Positions 12,401 through 22,800 of a stretch of DNA of 64,000 nt are shown piece by piece. A program made the translations under genes and the position numbers. The notes under the pieces are model-generated. The model saw only the letters and a list, made by a program, of their open reading frames with translations. It was not told the DNA's origin and did not search any database. Position 1 is the first letter of the stretch; each line of letters starts with the position of its first letter. Source of the DNA: Rostrohypoxylon terebratum (Eukaryota > Ascomycota > Sordariomycetes > Xylariales > Hypoxylaceae); the NCBI GenBank assembly GCA_022497145.1, contig MU385880.1:1-64000 (forward strand), written 5' to 3'.

Positions 12401-13866
12401 CCGGTTCGGGGGAAACCTCTGATATTTTTTGCCAGTCAGTCCACGCAACGTGAAAATATTTCTTGACCTCCTTTTTAACGGCTTGAGCACCAGACATTAG
12501 TTATCCGTGATACAGCATCTATAGATAAGTAGTCGGCTCACCCTTGAATTCATTATCAACCTGCTTACCATAAGAGCCACGTCGGTTCTTTGGGAAATCT
12601 ATTCTAGAAATTTCAGTATATATGAAGCCAAGGAGAATTACACAGAACTTATACATTTAAACCGAGCGGCAAGCAAACGTGGCGCCTCCTTTACCATCCC
12701 CTCAATCTCGTCTGCTACCGTCAAATATTCTTCCTCGTCTGGCGAGCCGAACTTGTTCATATCGAAATGTTGACGCTGTAAGGCTATTCCCTTTGCTCTG
12801 TCTAGACGTCCGCTCGTCTCGTCAACTCTCAAGGCCTACGTTCGTGTCAGTTTTATCAACCCTCGTCGCATTGCAGAGCTTACCAATTTCCCTTCTTTGC
12901 CCAAAATGGACATCACGTCGCAGGCCACAGTTTCGTAAAAGCAAACCAATGTCGTTTCGTTCTCTTGGTATCTATGAACATCTTCAAAGTCATTCAAGAT
13001 CCGTTGTAGTAGTTCGTCATTGCGCTGAGTAATACGTAAGACACCAGGATCAACCTTTCCTGAATGCAACGCCTGCGCAGCCTCTATAAGCCTCATCTGA
13101 CCCTCCCCATCTGCGCCGCGAAACGGCGTTCCGAAGAAAACCATGCCAGTGATATAATCAGATATGTTTGGCCAATCTTTAGGTTGGCGTGTAGCCGTCA
13201 CGAACGCCTAAAGACGAGTAAGATCAGTACCTAAGAGGTATTGAAACGAAGACCGGATTAGGGTATCACACACATCTAAGGCTACCAATCCTCCGAAACA
13301 ATGAGCGCCAATTAGCAGTGGTCGTTTTTGGCAAGCTGGTTCCTGTCAAGGCATATTAGTCTTAATATACGGCCTTCCCGACAAGACACAAAGATACAAA
13401 CCTTCCGGTAGCGTTTCAACGACATGAGGAATCGCTGCTTCACTCTAGTGACATTCTGCTGAATCAAATTGTCTCCAAACCAGTCTGACTTATACCCATA
13501 TCTCATGATGCGTACATTTGGCAACGCTGCAGGGAGCATTTCTGGGTCCGATAACCAGTTGACAAACCGTGGGGTTTCACCCGAATGGATCTTCTTGCAC
13601 CATGTATCATCAGGGTGAGCACCTATGCCGTGGATGAAAACAATGCTATACTGCGGTTAGGATTTGCTCAAGCATAGAGGGATGTTATTATCTTACTCGA
13701 CTTCTATGTCCTCTTTTAATGGTGGTTCATATAGAATCTTGATACCAATGTCATTCTCAGTGACGCCTCGACGGATCTAGTGTGATCTATTAGTTTATAG
13801 TTGTGTGGCAACGCTGGGGAGAGTGCCTTTGCTGACTTTTGAACCTGTCATGGTTGAATCACTCAT
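9401..13866 (-). CDS. Alpha/beta-hydrolase-like + NACHT STAND protein (fungal NLR)
   Basis: Eight exons from the right: 13837-13866, 13697-13776, 13402-13645, 13274-13342, 12884-13207, 12655-12835, 11771-12481 and 9401-11712, total 3951 nt, 1316 aa, in phase throughout. Residues about 20-300 are a lipase-like alpha/beta-hydrolase (VFIHGIGAHPDDTW; nucleophile elbow GAHCFGG with Cys133 where lipases have Ser; GMVFFGTPFRG). Residues about 310-545 are an unusual module with an ATPase-like strand (KNVVLMFINF) but no P-loop. NACHT follows the linker LHFPELHARR: Walker A GKPGSGKST (596-604) and Walker B LLIVDGIDE (701-709). There are no WD, ankyrin or TPR repeats; instead a His/Arg-rich tail (about 1237-1250) precedes a charged C-terminus. 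Family knowledge links such proteins to allorecognition, regulated cell death and defence. The ATG at 12497 lies in what looks like a branch-site context inside intron 6, so a gene start there is less likely. Confidence 0.86.
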
Positions 13867-14920
13867 TGTTATTCCAGTTTTGGATGTACAAAAGGTTCCG
13901 CGCACAAATGTCAACGTTATCAACGTTCCGGAACGAATTGCGCGGATCTGAGGTTCAACTGTAAGGTATTGTAGTTTCTATGTGATGATAAGGACGAGAT
14001 CTTTGATGAGAAAAAGATTGTTCCGCATATCGTCGAGAGCGGGACCTTCCTGTTTAAATAGACGTCATACGGAATACTATAGATCGGCCCTATTCCGAGA
14101 TATATGACATGACTTCCAGCTACCGGGTATTCCACCAGTAGGTGTGTTGATGAAGACAAGCCCTTCTCAGGCTGCGCTGATTATATGGTGGCGTTAATCA
14201 TGCTAGCGGCATCTCCGGGAGCCTGCTTCAGAATAATCCGAGATAATGGTTTCATTGGTGACTGGCTGCAGGCTATGCTATATGAAGTAGCATTATGAGG
14301 CTGGGAATCAGAGTCCTATATCCAGGGGTATATGACGTGAGACCTCGCAACGCTACCCGAGCCTTGTACCCAGGCAGGCGATTTGGCCTTCTGGTATACA
14401 AGAATGACACGCATCACTTTCCACCAAGCTGAAAAGATGAATCAAATTGATCTGTCGTTTGGTCAGACCGAATACGGTTGTACGAAGTCGTAAATCTTTG
14501 AGTAATACTGTCTGGGAAGCTCATCCCCTATACGAAAGTAGGTACTAGACCTCCCCTCGGCAATAAAGCACGACATCTTGGCAACGAGGCGTTTGGTGTT
14601 GTGATCTACTGTCGGCAGCTTATATGAACAAGATTGCCAAATGTGACAGCATATGCTATATCTCCCTCGTCGTTCCAATTAGATATAAAGGGGACCTTAG
14701 CAGGTTGTAGCCCTGAAGAGTGAGATTGAGGCCTCTAGGTACAAAGTGGCAAAGGTGCGTGTTTATGTACGAGTACCTAAGTACTTAGGTACTCAAGATA
14801 CAGCTCAGGAGGGGGCGGCGAGAATTAAGGACGGAAGGTTGTGCCATCTTGTGCTGATATTATGGCGCGAATCGATTTTCGGAATTGTACCATCCTGGGA
14901 TCTCAGCACCGAAGTGCAGG
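13867..14920. other. Intergenic between the two NACHT genes
   Basis: Only short unrecognised open frames are seen, on both strands. The right end is just downstream of the ankyrin gene's stop, and the left end should carry the promoter of the hydrolase-NACHT gene. A TACCTAAGTACTTAGGTAC palindromic patch lies near 14774-14793. Confidence 0.5.
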
Positions 14921-17900
14921 TCAGTTCGTACTTCCTTTCCTGAGAAGTTCGACAACGGCATGATGTCCTTTCATTATGGCCCACGATAATGGCGTTCTTT
15001 CATGTTCAAAGTCTTTAGAACTAGGGTTCACGTCACTTCTTTTTAGCAGCATGCGAACCACTGCCTGGTGCCCCCTTTCCGCCGCATAGGATAATGGTGT
15101 TCGCCCACTGTCTGACTTGGAATCGGGATCAACTTTTTTCGTTGCAAGCAATAGATCCACCACCGTTACATGCCCAAACCGCGCGGCCCACGAGAGTGGT
15201 GTCAGTCCCATTTTGGAATTAGAATCGGGGCTAACTCTATTGTCCTCAAGCAAAAGCCTTACTATTGCCTCATGTCCGCCCGCCGCTGCCCAAGACAGTG
15301 GCGTTCGTCCGTACGCAGGATCTTTAGAGTCGGGGTTTACTCCATCTTTCTCAAAGAGTAGCCGAAATATAGCCTCGTGTCCTCTCTCCGCCGCGTATGA
15401 TAATGGCGTCCGTCCATAAGTGGATACAGAATCGGGATTGATTCTATCGCGGAGTAGAAGTTTAACTTTCAGCTCCTGTCCCGTCTCTGCCGCATACCAT
15501 AATGGTACCTGGTCATGTAAAGAATACCCTGGCTCGGGGTTGATTCTGTTGTCTGCCCGCAATAGATCAACTATCGTTTTGTGGCCTCTCTCTCTTGCGA
15601 ACCATGACGGTGTTCGCCCTGATTTAGACATAGAATTCGGATCAATTCTGTTATCCGCGAGTAACACCTCCACTACCTCGTTATGTCCTCTCTCCGCCGC
15701 CCACGAAAGTGGCGTCCGCCCATATTCAAATTCTTTAGAGTTAGGGTTCACTCTCGCCGTGTCGAGCAAACGCTTGACTACTACGTGATGTCCATTCGCT
15801 GCAGCCCATAAAAGTGGCGTCCGTCCTTGTTTTGAGTCAATATGATCAGGGTCCACCTGGTCTTTCTTGAGCAGCAACGCTACTATTTTCTCATAGCCTT
15901 TCTCTGCCGCCAATGACAACATTACCCGTTTGTGTTTGGATTTGTAGTTTGGATCCGCTCTCCCCTTTTCAAGCAGCAACTTAACGACGGATGTGTGCCC
16001 TTTAGCTACCGCATACCATAAAGGTGTTCTATCACGCCTAGAATCTTTCGAATCTGGGTTGACGCTATTGTTGTCAAGGAGAAGTTCAACTACTGTTTCA
16101 TGTCCCCTCTCTGCTGCGTATGATAAGGGTGTCCGGCGGTGCGTGTCGTTAGAATCGGGTTCGTACCCATTCTTGAGCAAGGCTTCAACTGTATCCCGTA
16201 ACCCGAAGTACGCGGCAAGATGGACCCCTGTTATTTGCCTTGGCACATCTTGACTATATCCATGGTAACGGTAGTCTTGGGTCGCCATCATAGCTTGACT
16301 AGACCCCAAAACCTTAGACTCGGTCTGAAGAAAGTCTAGAACTAAGTTTTCCACCTCGATGTGAGCTACACGAGCATGGTGTCCCCAGTTCTGTGCTGCA
16401 TATTCATATAGCTGATTCGACTGTAGTCTTTCCTCAAAAAGGTCATCCGTTTCACAGAACCCCTCTCCAAACGTGTTCAAGGAGAGATAAGTGATGCAGG
16501 TTGTCGCAACTTGAACTTCTGCATTTGGGAGCCAACGACTCTGTGTGTTCAAGAAGAACTCCTGCATAGTATAATGGACTAGTCGGATGATACCACCTTC
16601 TCTACTGACAGTGACCAGCCCAGCACACACGGAGACAATATCGTCGATATCAGGAAGATTGTCCTCATCCAGTTCGTGTCGACCAATTTCTACTGCGAGG
16701 GCATATCGAAGTTCTGATGTAGTAAGTGGTCTTTTTGCGCATATTATCCATGATAAAACTTGCTTAGCAAGATCTTCTTGGTCCTTAACTTGCCCTTCAA
16801 TTCGCTCCATTGCGTTCTCAAAAGCAGAGTTATACGCACCCGACCCGGTGGGTAATTGTGCCAAAGCCGATCGAACAGCCTTTGGGGATCTTTTTCCAAT
16901 CAAGGAATCAAGAAACAGCTGGGCAAGGAGGAACCTACAGATACGTTAGCGTATAGTTCCGGAAATGGGTACCTTGCTTGACATACATCCCCCCAACTGA
17001 TTGGGAAATGCCAGTTTTGATCTCTTCTTGCAGCTTTTGATTACGATCCACGAAGCTTGGTAATCGGAACATATGGCCCTCGACGTATCTTCGTACATCT
17101 TCTTCGCTGGCACAAACTTCGAGGGAAATAGCATCTTTGAACCTCTCACTAATCTCAGGTATAGACCTGGAGGTTGCGAATACATTGAGATGAGTTTTTG
17201 CTTGAATGTCGAATATCTCTGCCAGAAACTTCATCCTGTCAGATGTCCGATATTCATCTAATGCATCGACAATGACGAAGGCTCTATGATATAAGGCGAT
17301 CATGGACCGTAACGTCTCGGATATCTCTTTGAAGGATAGCCGTGATTGTTTGTTTTTATATTTGTTATAGAGGTTCTTAACTTCGTCTGGCAGAGACGGC
17401 CTTTGCTGGCCAAGTTGCTTCAAGAGACTCGCAAGAAGATTCGGAGCTGTCTGGTCATCCTGCCGCTGGAAATTGCAGTATATATACGCAACACCGATAT
17501 CTCGGTTGTCATGGAACCGCGTAGTAAGGTCGTCGATTACGATTGAAGTTAGGATAGTCTTTCCTGCACCGGGGATACCTGGACAGAATAGCGTCTCCTT
17601 ATCTGTCACTATCCATCTCTGGTATTCCTCTGAATTCAGAAGCCATTGCCCAGTTCCAGCCTCTCTGCGATTGATAAAATCACAATGCTGATGAAGGTAT
17701 TCGGTTGGAGTAAGCCAAGCAAAAACAGCCCGCTGCTCCTCGGCGGATTCTCGACCATCCTGCCTATCGTGTATACGACCAACATCGCTCTCCAGATGAG
17801 ATTGGGATCTACGGATGTGTATCAAAGAATCGGCCAAGTTTGAAAATTGATCCATGGCATCTTTGGAACTTTGCTCGACTACTTGAATGAGTTCCGTGAG

Positions 17901-18368
17901 TAACTGTTCGTGAATCGCCGCGCTACCTTTGATACGTTGCATGAGCTTTCGAGAGTCGTTGGCCAACGCCAGGTTTAGTAAGTTCTTCTCGCGCTCCATA
18001 GTATTGATCATCTTGCTCACTTCCTTCTCTTGGAATGGCCATTTCAGGGCTCCAAATGCCTTCTCGAAGCCATCCCTAGGTTGAAGTTTAGACCTCAGAA
18101 GATCCAAAATCACCGAAAGACGATTAAGGGGTCCGTTTGGCGTCTCGAGAGAGTTGATTGTCTCTGACCACTTGGCTTCTTCTGAGTCATCAGATCCATC
18201 TCTTAGTTGTTGGAGGATTGATTCACAGCATAGCACTTCATCACGAAGGCGGATGCGTTCTTTCGTTGCCCCGGAGACATCGCTGATGTACTTGACGACC
18301 TCGGACGACAGCTGAATGACAGCAATGATGCTCGCGGATATACTAACAGGGTCCATTTTAGCAATCAT
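14921..18368 (-). CDS. Helo-like/NACHT/ankyrin-repeat STAND protein (fungal NLR)
   Basis: Two exons, 16987-18368 and 14921-16934, with a 52-bp intron (16935-16986). The likely start is the MDPVSISASIIAVIQL methionine at 18356 (1127 aa); an in-frame ATG at 18368 adds four residues. Residues 1-150 form a helical Helo-like N-terminal domain, the class thought to act as a membrane-active death effector. The NACHT has Walker A GIPGAGKT (260-267) and Walker B FVIVDALDE (360-368). A winged-helix/linker region then leads to SVCAGLVTVSREGG and LVHYTMQEFF. From about residue 680 there are 13 ankyrin units of about 33-36 residues, most built on GRTPLSYAAERGH or GRTPLSWAA and ending in VNPDSK. The repeats are the expected ligand sensor. 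Repeats 4, 7 and 8 are diverged (KRVMLSLAAEKGY, RTPSWFARERGH, QVPLWYAAETGQ). No frameshift is visible. Confidence 0.95.
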
Positions 18369-18773
18369 ATGTAAATTTTTGGGTGATAAAAAGGTTCACG
18401 CCTGGTTAGACTATCAAGGCCAAGAAGCGTGATGAAAGGTTGGACGGCTACTAGCATTATTATTAGCGAAAACTGCCACACTGCGATTGAGCAAAGCAGA
18501 GACAAGACGAAATCTGGCCATGATCTTGGTCACGATCGTATGGACCATATGGTAGTGGCTTATGACGTGGGCGAATTTGAGGGGATGAATTAGAACATGA
18601 ATTACATATGCAGCGGGTTATTCGCAAGCAGAGTATAGAGAGCCCTCTACGCATCCATGGATAGAAAAAACAGCCTTGAGAAAAGAAAAGAAGTCCTGGT
18701 CACAGGATTTACGTGAATGAGCCCGGCCGTAATCGTCGTAATTCGTAATGCATATGGATCTTGCTTAATACCC

Positions 18774-18798
18774 TGCCAGCCTGCCTGCCTGCCTGCTG
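18774..18798. repeat. GCCT tetranucleotide tandem
   Basis: About four to five units of CTGC/GCCT, flanked by CCAG and CTGG so that the whole patch is a near-palindrome. It sits in a gene gap. Confidence 0.7.
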
Positions 18799-19383
18799 GT
18801 CTTACATACCTACCGGCATGCAGCTAGACATTTCACTCCAAACCGAGGATTTCTTCCCAGATTGGTAGGTTGGGTATTATTGGATATCCAAGTCCGAAGG
18901 CTGACACCATCATGGATCCCTCGACGGTTCAAAGCTAGGTAGGCAGTAGGATATGGCTTGATTTGGAAGGAATTTCTTATTCTTGAATGTGTAGATCATG
19001 CAGCCAAACCAAGATACTGCTAGGTACTACATAGCACCATAGGTATGTAATCGATTCCGATCGAGAAGCGTCATCCAATGTTACATGGTTCGTGTTTCGG
19101 TGAGAATGGTGTCACGTAAGAAGACAAACTAGCCAATGAGAGACGTCGCGCGCCCCACCAAAGCTTTACGCTAGTGAGCTCTTAACCTTAAATTTTCCAA
19201 GGTTCCAAGATTTCTTTACATTATGGAAGCCGTCAAGAGGGCGCCTTCCATTCTAGTCCAATTATTAGGTACTAGCGACTCGAGCTATCTGGCACGGCAC
19301 TACAGCCGGCCTGCGCCTTAGGCGCATTCGACTCCTAGACACTCGAGGCCGAAATTCCGTTTCTACGACAAAAGAAAAGAGAT

Positions 19384-19470
19384 ATCGCCCCTACCTCCCT
19401 TCGCCTTCGCCTTCCCCCTCCTCGCCCTCCTCGCCCTCACTTTCCCTCTCTCCCTAGCCCCTCCCCTCAC
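19384..19470. repeat. CT-rich tract
   Basis: A pyrimidine-rich stretch of about 85 bp with repeated CCTTCGCC and CCTCGCC units. Such tracts are common in fungal promoters and 5' UTRs, but here it lies in the gap downstream of the kinesin gene. Confidence 0.6.
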
Positions 19471-19814
19471 TGTATTTATTCACCTATACTTTTAAGCCCC
19501 TTCCCACGATCTGACTATTTCTCTCTGGGGGGTATTTGTCTAAATTGTACAGAGAAGAAAAAGCTCTTTTTGTTCTGATGATGGTGATGACGATGATTGA
19601 CGATAATACAGCGACAACAACAACAGAGGGTATTCTAAACAACATAAGAAAAACGCAACGCCGTTTTGTGGTTCTCAACTATTCCCAACCAGTATATGCT
19701 TCCATTATGATAAACCGAAGACTGTCGTGATTTCGTAGCATCCAATGATAGAGGGGCCAGTCTGGCTGCCTTGCTTACTTGCTTTTGATTCGAGTAGGGT
19801 AGGGTTAGGAAATT

Positions 19815-22800
19815 TTAGTCAGCGTCAAAACCGTTGCCCCTTGGCATCGGGCTTACCGCGCCGCTGCCGCTGACGCTAGCAGTGCCGGAAAAGTAGCTCT
19901 GGTCGATGCGGAAGATCCAGTCCATCTTCTCGCGCTCGTTGCGGGCCGCAAACAACCACGTGTTGTCTGTTCCGTAAACAGCAAATACGCCTGCCTGCAG
20001 ACGTTCGCTCAAGCCGCCGAGGCTAGGGCCCGAGGACCTAGGATTGGAGCCGCCGGATCGAATTGTCGAATCGGTTTGACTAGAAAAGGTTCGTTGGTGA
20101 CCAGATCGGACGCTTCCATTAGTATTCCCATTTGTGGGAAATAGGCCATCTGGTTCGTAATCGTGATGATTAAATAACGCCAAGATTTCTGGCTGGCTGT
20201 CAACTCTAGAATTGCGGAGGCTGACAATGGCTACCTCATCACCATCGGTGACGTTGTGGAGATGTAGGTAAGGTCGCCGAAGCTCCACGAATCGCTTAAC
20301 CCATTTACTGTAGTCATTGTTGGGCACAAGTAGGTAACCTCCCTTCAGCACATTTGGATTTTTGGGGACTCGGATGATGGTGGATGTTAATCTGGGTGGG
20401 GTAGAAGGCTCAGGTGCGGCGCCATCCGATGGGGGCGTTGTGTTTGCAGGGCCAAGTATGCGGGTTGCCGGGTCCGGATACCGTGTCCAGAGTTTTATGC
20501 ATTTGTTCAGGATTAGGGCTTCGTGTTCAGCAAACTCCGGTTCTCGAGGCTGCACCGGAGTTTGCTCAGCGGGTTCCTCTAGTTTCTCTGTCGGCTCTTC
20601 GCTCCGTTCGCCATCCGCAGATTCCGGTTGTTTCGGCGTCGAGGGACGAGATGTCTCGGGGGTATCATTCAAAAGTGCGTTGATCGAATCTTGATCGGAG
20701 TCGTGTGGCTTAAGCCCAGGTGACGCGTCATCATCAGAGGGGTCTTCTTCTGCAGGCTTATTTTTTGGTTCGGGCAACCCAATTTTCTTGAGAAATAGTT
20801 GAGCTGCCGCAATTTCAGTAATACGCCTCTTTTTTCTTTGTGCTACGATGTAATCGGCTATTAGAGACACCCCCCTGGGGCCCCAGTTGCTGAGATTCTC
20901 CTCGCCTTTCACAAAATCGTGCTGGCTGTTCATTCGCCACAGATCGCCTACTCGCTTGATGGGCGCGGGCCGCAACTTCACAGTGAAGATAGCGGTAGAC
21001 GAGTGTACGATCCGGACATGTTGAAATAGAGATGAAAGCATGGACGTTTGACGGACGAAGGTTCTTCCTAAAATCTGACAGTAAACATCTGCAGAGAATT
21101 TCATCGGTTCCGCGAGGTTATCAGCAGTTATATCCCATGAAAGGGTCATCTGAACCTTGTATTTGTCTGCGGTCGTTCGGTCTAACAATAGGGAGTTGTG
21201 TAAACTAGAATCCCACTGCCCTGTAATAGTCATGCCGCGGGTGCCGTTTGCGTTTTGGCGAAGAGATGGCTTTGCGCTAAGCCGTAAAGGGATATCGGGC
21301 GCCGGTGAGCCCAAGTCGGGGTTCTTCCCGGCGTGGTCTACGAGCTGAATCCTCCCGATTTTTACAGAGCTGATATCTTCCCATGGCAAGGCATCTCCTG
21401 AGCTGTGTGTAAGATTGATTGCTACCCTCCTCTGGAGTCCTTGATGCAATTGAAAAGTACCGGTATCCAGTTCGCTCGTTTGCGTTACCTCCACGGGAAC
21501 ATATTCTCCATTCTCATTAAGTTCGAGAATCTGAACGCGGGCTAACATGTCGTGTTTCTCCTCAGTATAGAATTGCGACTCGTTTATCCGAGCACCTTGA
21601 GGTTTTTGATCCGAGTTTGGTGTCGAATCACGCATTTCGTCCCAGCTGAGTAACTTGTCGAGGTGCATAGCAGAAACTTTAGCAAAAATAGCGATTCTAA
21701 GATTAACATCCTGCGGGCCAAATAATGGAACACTCATGCTATGAACGCTGTCGAATCGAATAGGTCCCTCGTCGAAATCTTTTATCATCTGTGTCGTGGT
21801 AACACTCTCAGAGACGCATGGGATGAATAGTTGCGCGTGTACATCGGTGCCCTCCCGCTCAGCGAAGCCTACCATGTCGTGCATAACAACATTGTACTTT
21901 AATGTGCTCGATGGCGCGCGGGCGCTTGACGGCTCTAGAGAGACTTTGATGATTCCAATGGCGTGAGAGGTATGAGGTGATAGAACGTCTAGGGTGAAAT
22001 CCTGTACTCGGCTGTCGAATACAGCTCGAAGAGGGACATCAACCTCGCCGACAAGAGAATACTCAGGCATACAGGTTTCGACAAATGGATTGTCTAACTT
22101 GAAGTGTTGGGAATACTCGGGCTGGTCAAGGTATTGGTGCATCTGGCGCATTTGACGTACGCGATCGTGAAGTTTCTCTATGCTCCAGAGGTGGATGACG
22201 TTGTGCTTGTAATCGACGACACGAATTCCCACACATGGCTTTTGAGCTTCGTCGAGAAATATATCTTCACCTTCCCCAGGCACATCGTTTAATACCATGT
22301 CGTAAGATGAACAGCGTGCATGGCCAACATCCACCACGGTAAATTGGAAAACGACATTCTCTCCGAGTTCTTCACTCATAATTTGCGCCTCTTTGAGAGT
22401 GGCTGCGTGCTGTAGCACGGCTTCAGCCATCTGGACGTAGTGCCGACCCCTCCAATGCGCAATAACCTTTTTAGCGCTCGCAATTTCCTCGTCGGATAGT
22501 TTCGGTTTCGCCTTGGGCCTCTTGAGAGGATCTAGCTTTTCGATCTTAGCTTCAAATTCTTGCTTCTGAACCTCTAATTGCTTCTGCATGTCGGCTTTTA
22601 TCTTCGTGAGAGTCTCCTCCATCCTAGCCTTCTCCTTCTTAATCTCTTCGACCTCGACATTAGCTTCTTCGGCGCTTTTAAGTTGTCCTTGATATTCTTC
22701 TTTACGCTTCTCCAATTGATTTTGCATATTTTCTCGCAGTTCTTTCAATCGGTCATCCCCATCTCCGGCTTTTGGAGTAGACGGCATCGTAAGCGCAGTG

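Larger units (their letters stand above)
18369..19814. other. Intergenic, 1.4 kb
   Basis: No gene is recognised. It contains the promoter side of the NACHT-ankyrin gene, a short GCCT tandem (18774-18798), TACCTA/GTAGG-type motifs and a strongly CT-rich tract at about 19384-19470. The tract would suit a promoter for a plus-strand transcript, but no plus-strand gene follows. The right end is the 3' flank of the kinesin gene. Confidence 0.5.
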
